Origin: Azotobacter beijerinckii
GTDB taxonomy: Bacteria; Pseudomonadota; Gammaproteobacteria; Pseudomonadales; Pseudomonadaceae
Direction: 5' to 3'
Length of the DNA stretch: 64,000 nucleotides
NCBI RefSeq assembly: GCF_900110885.1
Contig: NZ_FOFJ01000011.1
Coordinates: 1-64,000, forward strand
This document shows positions 29,492 through 38,388 of this stretch, piece by piece; position 1 is the stretch's first letter, and the number at the start of each line of letters is the position of its first letter. The position numbers were made by a program, and so were the translations under genes. The notes under the pieces were generated by a model, which was given only the letters and a program-made list of their open reading frames with translations, had not been told where the DNA came from and searched no databases.

Positions 29492-32400
29492 TTAGCTCAG
29501 CCGTCGTGCCGCACGCGCACGAAGCAGGGGGTGAAGTGCGGCCGCGATCAGTGCCGCCGAAACCAGCAGCAGCGACATCAGGACCAAGGGCCGCTCGCCG
29601 AGCAGCCAGCGGATGTGGATGTACCAGGGGAGAGCGCCGTAGGCGAACAGTGGCCCGACGCGAAAGCTGCGGACTCGCTCGGCGCTCTCGAAGTGGGTCA
29701 GGTCGCCGCGGATCTCCGCATTCACCGCGGGCCGGCGCAGGCTTTCGACGAGCGGCGGCAGCCGGTGCGGTTCGCTGGCCAGGGCCAGCACCAGCACCCG
29801 CGAAGGGTCGAAGGGCGAGCGCCGGCTGACCAGCCCCTGGAACCGCGAGTCGCCGGAAAGGTAGCGCTCGGCTTCGGCCGATTGGCTGCTCCAGTCGCCC
29901 TGGGCGATGCTGCGTAGCTGCCCCTCCGGCGAGCGCGGAGCGATGCGCAAGCGCCCTTCGGCCACGCGGAAGTCGGAGCCGGCGAGCAGGGACGGCAGGT
30001 TCAGGCGCCCGTCGAGCGACCCGACGACCAGCAGGTCGCGCCGCTCGACCGAGGGCAGACGCGCCGTGCCGGCGAGCACGTCGACGCCCAGGGCCGGGTA
30101 GCCGGTGGCTTCGCCGAAGCGCCCGAGCAGGCCGAGCATCGCCTCGATTTCCGCCGGTTGGGGGGCGTCCGGCAGCACGACCGCCGTTTCGGAGAGGTCG
30201 GCCATCCGGGTGAACGGGAAGCCCGCACCAACGAAGAACGACAGGTTGGGCAACTGGGTGAAATGCCGGGCATGGCTGAAGTCGATGAAGGAGTCGCCGT
30301 CGATCAGGCTCACCGCCTGCTCGGGCAGCTCCAGCGAGCAGTCCGGGTCGTCCCGGGATTGCAGGTTGAAGTAGAAGTCCAGCCGGTTGTCGCCGTAGAT
30401 CAGGTAGGCGGGGATAGCTATCGAGGCCTCCTCCTGGCGGGTCTGCAGGCCGAAGTAGTTCCTGATCTTTTCCAGCGCACCGCCCTTCAGTACTGGCAGG
30501 GAGGCCAGGTAGCGGCCATTGAGGATGACGTCCAGATGGCTGCGGGAGGCATCGAGCCAGTCGCCGTCCGGAAAGCGGTAGCGGACATGCAGCGGGATGC
30601 TCGCGGCGTTCCACAGGAAGGTGTCCGGAGCTGCCCGGAAGCCGAGGCTCAGGCCCGCCGGCGAAGCGCCCTGGGTCGCCAGGGGCCTGTCGGTCAGCTC
30701 GGCGAGGCGTGTCGGTCCGCTGGCGGGAATCCAGCGGGGGGCGTCGTAGGGGATGCGCCGCGGCATGGCGAGCGGTCCGGGCTGGATGCTGGGACCCTTC
30801 AACTGGGCAGAGCGCAGCGCCAGATTGAGTACCGCCGTATGCTGCTCGTCCGGGGTTCGCCCGGCGATCAGCAGCAGCTTGGCGGTCGGGTCGCGGGGGT
30901 TGTCCAGGACGGCCAGGGTCGGCCCCTCGATCGCGGGCAGCGCGATGCCTTCGATGCGCTGGTCGGCGAGGGCGAACAGGAGGGCATTGCCCAGCGGCAA
31001 CTGGCCGATCAGCACCGGAAAGCTGGCGCCGCGGTAGCCGGCGAGGGCGCCGAAGTGGGAGGCCGCTATCGCGGCATGGCGCAGGGTGTCTTCGCTCGGC
31101 TGGCTGGCCATGACTACCGGCAGGCGGATTGCGCCGATCCGCGCCTCGTCGAAGAACGGCGCGGGCAGGAGTGCCAGCTCGTTCGCCAGGGGGATCTGCT
31201 GGAGCTGCAGGGAGAGGGTGGAGTCGCTGCCGATGTCGACCTGCAACGGCGACTGGCTGGGGTTCTCGCAACGCCGGGCATCGTTTTGCAGTTTCAGGTT
31301 CAGGCTGTTGTAGGGCACCAGCAGCAGAGGGTTGATGGGGATCTCGACGAAGGTGTCGGCGGCCGAGCCGGCGTCGAGCCGGATATCGCCGATCTCTTCG
31401 CCGTTGATCTGGACATTCAGGCGGGTACCGGCCGGCAGCTTGTCGCCGTGCCGGACGTGCAGGTCGAGGCGTGCCTCGGAGACGATCTGCTGGCGACCGA
31501 CGGAGAAGGGGATACCCGCTTCGGCACGTCTCCCCCGCAACGTCATTCCGTCCTTGACGCCCAACTGCTCGAAGCGCAGGACCTCGATCTGCCCAGGGTC
31601 CGGCAGTGCCGCGCTCGCCTGCGCCGGGAGGGGCGGGAATGCGAGTTCCCGGCCTTGCAGGGGCGGGGCCGCGACGAGGCAGAGCGCCGATAGCGAGAGC
31701 AGAACCAGCAGGGTGCCCGGCGAGGTCGTGCCCGCCGGCAGGCGCGGACCCGTTTCGCCGGCCCTGGGGGGTGCGGGCGAAGGGGGGCTCCTCTTCCCGG
31801 CAGGCCCGCGCAGCAACGACAGGGCGTTTCTCAGCACGCTCCAGAAGGCGCGCAGGGGGTGGTCCGTTCGCCTCGTGCCGTTGGCAAGCCAGGCATCTGC
31901 CCGCCCCATGACGATGCGTACCAGTTCGCGCCGTTGCCCGATGTCGAGCGGGCCGAAGTACAGTCGCAGTTCTCGTCCGTCGCCCTCGATCGCTTGCGCG
32001 GGAAACACGACCGTATGTCCGTGGCAGGCGATCTCGATGGCCTCGAGGCGGCCCGGCAACTCCCGGCCGGCCTGCAACGGCCGGACCTTGAGGCCGCTCA
32101 TGGAGATGTCGAGCGTTTCCGCCTGCCGGCTGCGCCCGCTGTCGAAGTGCAGGATGGCCGGTAGCTTCAGCTCCTGCCGGGTGGCGCCGCGCAGCTGCCG
32201 GCTCTCCATGGCCACCGCGGCGGCGGCCAGCAGGATGATCAGGTTGAACAGCGACCAGGCGACGTTCAGGGCGAGCACCTGGGGGTCGGAGGGGAACCAG
32301 TCGATCCAGTAGTGCTGGATGAGGCCGACGGCGATCGCGAGCAGCAGAAGGACGGCGGCGCCCAACTGCGGCTTGACCAGCTCGAAATCGAAGAAGCTCC

Positions 32401-33871
32401 GGTCGAGCAGATGGCCCTTGTCGGTCACGTTGAACTTGCCGCGCGTGGGGTCGAGCAGGGTGACCAGGGTCGGCTTGAGGATGTGGAACGCCAGCACCGT
32501 TTCGTAGATCTCTCCCCAGAAGGAGTGGCGATGCTGCCCCTGGATCCTGGCGTTGGTCACGATCGCGTGCGCGAGGTGCGGGAACGCATAGGCGAAGACC
32601 GCACTGGCGGAGGCGGCGATGATGTTCTGCCCGAGCATCAGGTAGGCGATCGGTGCGCTCAGGAACACGATGCGGGGCAGGGCGAACTGGAAATGCATCA
32701 TGGCATTGAGATAGCAAAGCCGCTGCGGCAGGCGCAGGCCGCCTCCCAGCAGGGGATTGTCGCGGCGGAAGATTTGCGTCATGCCGCGTGCCCAGCGCAT
32801 GCGCTGGCCGATATGCTGGGCCAGCCGCTCGGTGGCCAGGCCCGCCGCCAGCGGCACGGCCAGGAATGCGGTGTTCCAGCCCCGGCGCTGCAGCTTGAGC
32901 GCCGTGTGGGCGTCCTCGGTGACGGTTTCCACGGCGAAGCCGTCGATCTCTTCCAGGGCGCTCCGGCGAATCACCGCGCAGGAGCCGCAGAAGAACGCCG
33001 CGTTCCAGAAGTCGTTGCCCTGCTGCACGGGGCCGTAGAACAGCTCGCCCTCGTTGGGGACTTCCTGCCCGGTGGAGAGATTGCGCTCGAAGGGGTCCTC
33101 GGAATAGAAGTGGTGAGGCGTCTGGACCAGGGCCAGCCGGGGGTCGTGCAGGAACAGCCCCACCGTGGCCTGCAGGAAGGCGCGGGTACTGACATGGTCG
33201 CAGTCGAAGATGCAGATCAGTTCGCCGTCGGTCCGGCCCAGGGCGTTGTTCAGGTTGCCGGCCTTGGCGTGCCGGTTGTCGGACCGTGCGATATAGCCGG
33301 CTCCCGCCGCGGCGGCGAAGGCGCCGAATTCGGGGCGCCGGCCGTCATCGAGCAGATAGACGCGCAGCTTGTCCGCCGGATAGTCGATGTTCTGGGCGGC
33401 GAGGACGGTGTCCTGCACGACGTCGAGGCTTTCGTTGTAGGTCGGTATGTAGACGTCGACCGTCGGCCATCGCGAGATGTCCTCGGGCAGGGGATGGACG
33501 GGCCTTTTCAGCGGCATGATGCTCTGGAAATAGCCCAGCATCAGGATCAGCCAGGCATAGATCTCTGCCAGGTAGAGGCCGATGCCCAGGAAGGCTTCCA
33601 GCCCGTTGGAGAACACCAGCGTCTCGGTGGTCCGCCAGTACAGGTAGCGGGTCGAGGCGGCTGCCGAGACGATGACCAGCATCAGCGTGATGCCGTAGGA
33701 CTTGATCCGGTTCAGCGCCAGCATGACCAGGATCAGGCCCGATCCCATCAGCATCTGCGTGGGTACGTCGAGCGGTACCACAACGAACAGCAGCAAGGCC
33801 GGGCAGGCGACGAGCATCAGGAGCAAGGCCGACAGCCGTTCCAGTCTCGTTCCCTGAGGGGGGTGGCGCAT
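29492..33871 (-). CDS. bcsAB: Fused cellulose synthase BcsA-BcsB
   Basis: A 1459-residue fusion. Residues about 1-690 are BcsA: membrane helices, GT2 motifs DDG (175-177), DCD (223-225), TED (318-320), QRMRW (356-360), the gating-loop FNVTDKG (480-486), and a PilZ domain with RGATR (561-565) and DISMSG (588-593), so c-di-GMP control looks intact. After a Pro-rich linker near 695-720, residues about 725-1459 are the periplasmic BcsB part with its carbohydrate-binding repeats and a C-terminal membrane anchor. Most bacteria encode A and B separately. The fused form is known from Komagataeibacter AcsAB. No frameshift or stop is visible at the junction. Confidence 0.95.
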   Translation of the reverse strand: MRHPPQGTRLERLSALLLMLVACPALLLFVVVPLDVPTQMLMGSGLILVMLALNRIKSYGITLMLVIVSAAASTRYLYWRTTETLVFSNGLEAFLGIGLYLAEIYAWLILMLGYFQSIMPLKRPVHPLPEDISRWPTVDVYIPTYNESLDVVQDTVLAAQNIDYPADKLRVYLLDDGRRPEFGAFAAAAGAGYIARSDNRHAKAGNLNNALGRTDGELICIFDCDHVSTRAFLQATVGLFLHDPRLALVQTPHHFYSEDPFERNLSTGQEVPNEGELFYGPVQQGNDFWNAAFFCGSCAVIRRSALEEIDGFAVETVTEDAHTALKLQRRGWNTAFLAVPLAAGLATERLAQHIGQRMRWARGMTQIFRRDNPLLGGGLRLPQRLCYLNAMMHFQFALPRIVFLSAPIAYLMLGQNIIAASASAVFAYAFPHLAHAIVTNARIQGQHRHSFWGEIYETVLAFHILKPTLVTLLDPTRGKFNVTDKGHLLDRSFFDFELVKPQLGAAVLLLLAIAVGLIQHYWIDWFPSDPQVLALNVAWSLFNLIILLAAAAVAMESRQLRGATRQELKLPAILHFDSGRSRQAETLDISMSGLKVRPLQAGRELPGRLEAIEIACHGHTVVFPAQAIEGDGRELRLYFGPLDIGQRRELVRIVMGRADAWLANGTRRTDHPLRAFWSVLRNALSLLRGPAGKRSPPSPAPPRAGETGPRLPAGTTSPGTLLVLLSLSALCLVAAPPLQGRELAFPPLPAQASAALPDPGQIEVLRFEQLGVKDGMTLRGRRAEAGIPFSVGRQQIVSEARLDLHVRHGDKLPAGTRLNVQINGEEIGDIRLDAGSAADTFVEIPINPLLLVPYNSLNLKLQNDARRCENPSQSPLQVDIGSDSTLSLQLQQIPLANELALLPAPFFDEARIGAIRLPVVMASQPSEDTLRHAAIAASHFGALAGYRGASFPVLIGQLPLGNALLFALADQRIEGIALPAIEGPTLAVLDNPRDPTAKLLLIAGRTPDEQHTAVLNLALRSAQLKGPSIQPGPLAMPRRIPYDAPRWIPASGPTRLAELTDRPLATQGASPAGLSLGFRAAPDTFLWNAASIPLHVRYRFPDGDWLDASRSHLDVILNGRYLASLPVLKGGALEKIRNYFGLQTRQEEASIAIPAYLIYGDNRLDFYFNLQSRDDPDCSLELPEQAVSLIDGDSFIDFSHARHFTQLPNLSFFVGAGFPFTRMADLSETAVVLPDAPQPAEIEAMLGLLGRFGEATGYPALGVDVLAGTARLPSVERRDLLVVGSLDGRLNLPSLLAGSDFRVAEGRLRIAPRSPEGQLRSIAQGDWSSQSAEAERYLSGDSRFQGLVSRRSPFDPSRVLVLALASEPHRLPPLVESLRRPAVNAEIRGDLTHFESAERVRSFRVGPLFAYGALPWYIHIRWLLGERPLVLMSLLLVSAALIAAALHPLLRARAARRLS

Positions 33872-33899
33872 GATGAGTCCCCTGCGAGGTGTCGACCGT

Positions 33900-34694
33900 C
33901 TATCCCTGGAGGCGGATACCGGAGGAGGTGCGCGGTTTCAGGCTACCGATCGTCTGCCCGAGCTGGCGGGCGATCCGGTCGAGTTCGTGGGCGGACGCGG
34001 AGCCGGGATCGAAGGCGAAAATCGACAGCTGCGAGGCGAGGGCCTCGGCCAGGGCCTCGTCCCGGTGCACCAGCCCGAGAAGCGATGTCTTGAGCCGCGA
34101 GCACATGAACTCCGTGGTGTCGGCGCTCAGGCGGCGACGCCGGTCGACCTGGTTGAGAATGTAGAGGACCGGCACGCTACTTCCGGCACCCTGCGCGGGG
34201 TAGAAGAAGCCCTGCTCGATCTGCGGAAGCAGCGAGGCGGAAGCGGCATCGGCCAGCAGGACGGCGATGCGGATGTCGGCGATGGCGTTCAGGGCGTCGA
34301 GCGCCGGCGAGGGGCCCGGTGGCGTATCGGCCAGCACCACCATGTTGGGGATCGCCAGAAGCCCCCCCAGGGCCTCCTCCAGCATGCGGGGCGCTTCGGC
34401 GAGGCGGGCCTCGAAGCGCAGTCGCTGCGCCGTGCTGGCCGCCCCGTAGGGCAGCACCCGGATTCCGTTGGGCGTCTGGAGCGCCAGACGCTGCCAGTCG
34501 TGCTGCTCGGCGTGGGCCACGTACCCTCGCGGATCGCCGAGGGGGATGGCGAAATGCAGGCGCAAGGCGTTCTGCACATCGAAGTCGATGACCGAAACCG
34601 GGTAGCCGAGCCTCTGCAGGGCGAAGGCGAGGCCCGCGGTGAGCGTGGTCTTGCCCACCCCGCCCTTGGGAGAGGCGATGCAGATCAGCGGCAT
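33900..34694 (-). CDS. bcsQ: Cellulose biosynthesis ParA-like ATPase BcsQ
   Basis: A 264-residue MinD/ParA-type ATPase with the deviant Walker A SPKGGVGKTT at residues 8-17 and the IDFDVQNALRLHF segment typical of YhjQ/BcsQ. It includes LADTPPGPSPALDALN as the switch II region. BcsQ helps localise and assemble the cellulose secretion complex. It overlaps bcsP by 10 bp and precedes bcsAB by 28 bp. Confidence 0.93.
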   Translation of the reverse strand: MPLICIASPKGGVGKTTLTAGLAFALQRLGYPVSVIDFDVQNALRLHFAIPLGDPRGYVAHAEQHDWQRLALQTPNGIRVLPYGAASTAQRLRFEARLAEAPRMLEEALGGLLAIPNMVVLADTPPGPSPALDALNAIADIRIAVLLADAASASLLPQIEQGFFYPAQGAGSSVPVLYILNQVDRRRRLSADTTEFMCSRLKTSLLGLVHRDEALAEALASQLSIFAFDPGSASAHELDRIARQLGQTIGSLKPRTSSGIRLQG

Positions 34695-35155
34695 GAGCCG
34701 ATTTCTCTCAGCAGGCTCTTCAGGGAGCCCTCCGCTTTCTCGCGGTGCGCGTCTCCGCCGTTTGCCGAGGCGTTTCGGAAGAGCTTCCCGAAGGGGTTGC
34801 CCGCCGATTCCTGGGGGCGCTCCGGAATGCCCTGGGCCGGCGAAACCGCGGTCGGCGGCAGGGGGGCCGCGGTGCGCGGGGAAAAGGAGGATTCGGCCGG
34901 TGCCGTGGCGGGAGCGTTGCCGACCGCCAGGTGTGCCGGGGTCGGCCAGGATGCGGTCTCCGGGAGGGCGGGCGTCGGGGCCGGCGCCTCGGCGCTGCCG
35001 TCGGTGTGCAGCACGGCCTGCAGCAACGTCCAGGGTGAGGCCTGGCCGGCCGTGGCACTACCCGCGAACTCTCGATAGGCGCTCGGCGAGTTGTCTATTT
35101 GCTGCATCAGTCGTCTTACATCGTCCTTCATGGTCACTGTCAACTCCACGTTCAT
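34685..35155 (-). CDS. bcsP: Proline-rich cellulose biosynthesis accessory protein (BcsP/BcsO-like)
   Basis: A 156-residue protein with a short helical head, DDVRRLMQQIDNSPSAYREF, then a long Pro/Ala-rich, probably disordered middle, and a C-terminal helix EKAEGSLKSLLREIG. The DD..L...SAY.EF head is typical of the small accessory proteins (BcsP and relatives) encoded directly upstream of bcsQ in type I operons. The annotated start at 35155 may be too long: the Met at 35131 (MKDDVRRL) better matches related starts, and no Shine-Dalgarno clearly decides. It overlaps bcsQ by 10 bp and is the first gene of the operon. Confidence 0.7.
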   Translation of the reverse strand: MNVELTVTMKDDVRRLMQQIDNSPSAYREFAGSATAGQASPWTLLQAVLHTDGSAEAPAPTPALPETASWPTPAHLAVGNAPATAPAESSFSPRTAAPLPPTAVSPAQGIPERPQESAGNPFGKLFRNASANGGDAHREKAEGSLKSLLREIGSCR

Positions 35156-35239
35156 GCCTGGGCATCGAGGCTTGAAGAGATTCGTGAATACACGAGTTGG
35201 TCGTAGGAAGCCGTCGTCGGGGCGTAATTGGCGACGAGG

Positions 35240-35279
35240 TTTTGACGGTTGTTTTGGATGGTGCTGTATGGTGTCAAAA
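35240..35279. promoter_or_regulatory. Inverted repeat upstream of the bcs operon
   Basis: TTTTGAC at 35240-35246 and GTCAAAA at 35273-35279 are exact inverted repeats 26 bp apart in the AT-rich 290-bp gap between the pvs and bcs operons. On the minus strand the second arm supplies a perfect TTGACA. It could be a promoter/operator of the cellulose operon. The regulator is unknown, and c-di-GMP-responsive FleQ or AmrZ would be natural candidates. Confidence 0.3.
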
Positions 35280-35446
35280 TTACATTATTTTGCCTATGCG
35301 AACAATGGTTCCAGAAAGCGTCCGCAGGTTGCGTGCGTTTTTGCCGCATCGGCCGCGTGCAGGCCGAGGATGGGACGCTGGCCCCGTTTCTCGGCTTGGT
35401 CGCGGCGGCTCAAGGCTGGGGCGTGTGGCTGCGCAGAGCGGTGTCT

Positions 35447-36631
35447 CTACGGCTCCAGAAAGAGCATCTGCGGCGGCTCGTGCATCAGAAAATGCTGGTG
35501 CGAGATGTTCCAGGCGTAGGCGCCGGCCAGGGTGAACACCAGCAGGTCGCCGACCGCCAGGGCGGCCACCGGCTGCTGGCGGGCCAGCACGTCCTTGGGG
35601 GTGCACAGTTGGCCGACCAGGGTCACCGGCTGGTTTTCCAGCTCCGCCGGGCGTTCGCCGCGGACCACCACGAAGGGATGGTCGTGGCCCTGGGCCGCCG
35701 GGGTGCGGAAGTGGTGGGTGCCGCCGCGGGCCACGGCGAAGTACTGGCCGTGGTTGCGCTTGATGTCCAGCACCTCCATCAGGTAGTAGCCGCAGGCGGC
35801 GCTGAGGAAGCGGCCGATCTCGAAGCGGATGCGCGTCCCGGCCATGCCTTCCTCGGCGATCAGCGCGGCAAGCCCCGCGCAGAAGCCCGGCCAGTCGAAG
35901 GAGCGGGCGTGGTCCCGGTAGTCGATGCCCATCCCGCCGCCGACGTTGAGCAGTTCCAGCGCCAGGCCGTGGCGCGCGTTCAGCTGGCGGAAGCAGCGGA
36001 AGTAGCTGCGCATCAGCTGCAGGTGGGCGGCGCTGTCCAGCTGGTGGGAGAGCAGGTGGAAGTGCAGGCCCCGAAGCTTCAGCCAGGGCTCGCCGGCGAG
36101 CAGTGCCAGGGCCTCGTCGAGGGCCTCCTCGTCGAGGCCGAAGGGGGTCGGCTTGCCGCCCATCACCAGGCGGCTGTCCGGCGCCTCGTCGAGCTTGAGG
36201 TTGAGCCGCAACAGCACCGGGGCCGGGCGGCCGTGGGCCCTGGCGACGACCGCCAGGCGGCGCAGCTCGCCGATGCTCTCCACATGGAAGGCGGAGATCC
36301 CGCAGTCCATGGCGGCGGCCAGCTCGCTGTCGAGCTTGCCGGGGCCGCCGAAGATCAGCGGCTTGTCCGGATGGCGCTCGTGGAGCCAGCGCAGCTCGCC
36401 GCCGGAGGCCGCCTCGAAGCCGTCGACCCAGGGCGCCAGGGTGCGCAGGATCGGCGCCTCGGGATTGGCCTTGGCGGCGTAGAACAGCTCGCAGTTGGCC
36501 GGCAGCGCCGCGCGCAGGGCGCGGGCGTGGCGCGCCAGCGCCGGCAGGTCGTAGATATAGGCGCACAGCGGCTCGGAGCGGGAGCGGCGCAGCCCGGCGA
36601 TGGCCTGCTGGACGGAGGCGGGCAGGCTCAT
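35447..36631 (-). CDS. pvsE: PvsE-type PLP-dependent decarboxylase
   Basis: A 394-residue fold-type III (alanine-racemase fold) decarboxylase. The PLP lysine is Lys54 in FYAAKANPE. HFHLLSHQL, NVGGGMGID, FEIGRFLSAACGYY and the second-site Cys343 in QLCTPKDVL are present. In vibrioferrin synthesis PvsE is the decarboxylase believed to supply the ethanolamine-type unit from a serine-containing intermediate. Its start overlaps the pvsD stop by 4 bp (ATGA). It is the last gene of the siderophore operon. No clear terminator is visible between it and the bcs leader. Confidence 0.88.
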   Translation of the reverse strand: MSLPASVQQAIAGLRRSRSEPLCAYIYDLPALARHARALRAALPANCELFYAAKANPEAPILRTLAPWVDGFEAASGGELRWLHERHPDKPLIFGGPGKLDSELAAAMDCGISAFHVESIGELRRLAVVARAHGRPAPVLLRLNLKLDEAPDSRLVMGGKPTPFGLDEEALDEALALLAGEPWLKLRGLHFHLLSHQLDSAAHLQLMRSYFRCFRQLNARHGLALELLNVGGGMGIDYRDHARSFDWPGFCAGLAALIAEEGMAGTRIRFEIGRFLSAACGYYLMEVLDIKRNHGQYFAVARGGTHHFRTPAAQGHDHPFVVVRGERPAELENQPVTLVGQLCTPKDVLARQQPVAALAVGDLLVFTLAGAYAWNISHQHFLMHEPPQMLFLEP

Positions 36632-38388
36632 CGGCACTCTCCACGGCAGGCGGCGGTCAGCGGGTTGGGCAGGGCGGTGTAGCCGGCCTCGCGGTCGGCC
36701 TTCATCAGCAGGCGGGTCATGAAGTTCTCCTTGCTCGGCAGGGGCGCGCCGGCGCACAGCTCGCGCAGTGCCTGCGGGTCGCCGAGCGGCGCGCGCTGCG
36801 CTTCGAGCACGCTGGCGATCTCGCGCCACAGGCGCTTTTCCAGCGCCGCGTCGCCGTTGGCGACATGGAACACCGCCTCGCCGAGGTTGTTGACCAGCGC
36901 GCAGTAGGCGACCCGCTTCCAGGCCTTGTCGGCGTCGTAGTGGAGCGAGGCGCGGGTGCGTTCGTCGAGGTGGGCCAGGCGCTCGGCCGGCCACTGCTCG
37001 GGAACCAGCTTGGTGCCTTCCAGGTCGCGGATCCACACCCGACAGGGCAGGCCCTGCGCGTCGAAGCCGAGCAGGGTGTTCTGCAGGTGCGGTTCGAGCA
37101 CCACGCCGTGGCGGAACAGGCAATCCAGGGTGCCGCCCAGCAGCCGCTCGGCGTAGGCACGCAGCCACTGCACGGCGGCCTCCGCCGGCGCCACGCCGAG
37201 GCTGTTCGCGCAGCGGGCGAGCAGGCCCTGGCAGGCACTGACCCCGTCCAGCGTCCAGGTGAACAGCGCCATGGCGACCTGCGGCCGGTAGCGTGCGCGG
37301 CTGGCCGCATCGAGGTTCTGCCGGTAGAGGATGCCGAAGCACTCGGTGACTTCGCGGGCCTCTTCCGCGCTGCCGTGGGCGGAGAGGTCGAGGGTGCTGG
37401 CGGCCGGTTCGGGCATCAGCGCGAAGTCCGGCCGGCGCTCGGCCTGCTCGGCCATCAGCGGGGCCAGCAGGCGGGTCAGGGCGACCGCACTGTCCAGCTC
37501 GTACCAGGCATTCTTGCGCACGCAGTTGGTCAGCCGCACGTGGATCGAGAACTTCAGGAAGTGGCTCAGCTCGGGGTGATAGAGGGTGCGCACCGAAGAG
37601 GTCGGGTAGAGCGCCAGGCCCTGCGGACCGAGGTATTCGAGCAGGCCCAAGCCACGCACCCGCTCGACCAGCGGATCGGCCAGCACCCGCGCAACTTCCC
37701 AGGGATGGCAGGGGTAGAGATGGTCGGCGCCGGCGATCTGCACGAGCAGGTCGCGCGGGTCGTCGCCCAAGTGGCGGATCAGCGACGGGTCGACGCGGAA
37801 CCAGTGCAGCGGGAACTGCGCGCCGACTTCCGGCGAGCAGGCCAGCAGGTCCGCCTCGGAGACGCCGTCGCGGCTCTTCGGCGTGGGGTGCAGGGCGTGG
37901 CCCCAGACCTGGCCCTGCTCGGAGCGCAGGAGCGTGTCGGCGGGGTCGTGGTTGGCGGCGCGGGCGTGGGTGAGGAAGGTGCGGGTGATCCGCAGGCTGT
38001 TGTCGATCTGCTCGAGCAGCTCGCCGTGGCGCTCCGGGCCGTTCATCGGGGCGAGCAGCAGGCGCGCCAGCTCGGCGGCGTCCAGCGGCCGCCAGCCCTG
38101 GCCGTGGCCCTTGAAGTAGGGCGCGCTGACGAAGCGGCAGCGGCCGAGCACGCTGGTGCGGTCGGCGAGCAGCGCCAGGCGGCTGCCGTCGGCCAGGTGG
38201 ATGCCGATGCGCCGGCCCTCCACCTGGCGCAGGCCCATCGGCAGGTCCTGCGCCTGGCAGTCGAGGGTCGCCTCGCCGCGGGGCAGGGCGTACTCGCGCA
38301 GGTAGCAGTTGAGCAGGCAGTCGATGGCGTGGCGCTGGGCCTCGCCGTCCAGGGTGCGTTCGTGGGGGGAGCGGGCGACACGGGTCAT
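36628..38388 (-). CDS. pvsD: NIS siderophore synthetase PvsD-like (IucA/IucC family)
   Basis: A 586-residue NRPS-independent siderophore synthetase. Family landmarks: HPWEVARV around the middle, a Ser/Thr-rich nucleotide-binding stretch (LYPTSSVRTLYHPE, LKFSIHVRLTNCVRKN), HGVVLEPHLQNTLLGFD, and the C-terminal IucC-like domain with RDLEGTKLVPE. These enzymes adenylate a carboxylate (citrate or a derivative) and join it to an amine or alcohol. It overlaps pvsC and pvsE by 4 bp each. Assignment to PvsD comes from its position after the MFS gene. Confidence 0.88.
   Translation of the reverse strand: MTRVARSPHERTLDGEAQRHAIDCLLNCYLREYALPRGEATLDCQAQDLPMGLRQVEGRRIGIHLADGSRLALLADRTSVLGRCRFVSAPYFKGHGQGWRPLDAAELARLLLAPMNGPERHGELLEQIDNSLRITRTFLTHARAANHDPADTLLRSEQGQVWGHALHPTPKSRDGVSEADLLACSPEVGAQFPLHWFRVDPSLIRHLGDDPRDLLVQIAGADHLYPCHPWEVARVLADPLVERVRGLGLLEYLGPQGLALYPTSSVRTLYHPELSHFLKFSIHVRLTNCVRKNAWYELDSAVALTRLLAPLMAEQAERRPDFALMPEPAASTLDLSAHGSAEEAREVTECFGILYRQNLDAASRARYRPQVAMALFTWTLDGVSACQGLLARCANSLGVAPAEAAVQWLRAYAERLLGGTLDCLFRHGVVLEPHLQNTLLGFDAQGLPCRVWIRDLEGTKLVPEQWPAERLAHLDERTRASLHYDADKAWKRVAYCALVNNLGEAVFHVANGDAALEKRLWREIASVLEAQRAPLGDPQALRELCAGAPLPSKENFMTRLLMKADREAGYTALPNPLTAACRGECR

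Noticed and set aside
29475-32717. 1080-codon minus-strand frame overlapping bcsAB
   Set aside because: It lies in another frame of the same strand as the well-supported BcsAB fusion and is Arg/Pro-rich without domains.
35152-35349. 65-codon minus-strand ORF in the bcs leader
   Set aside because: It overlaps the presumed promoter and inverted repeat and has no similarity or ribosome-binding site. It is probably chance in an AT-rich leader.
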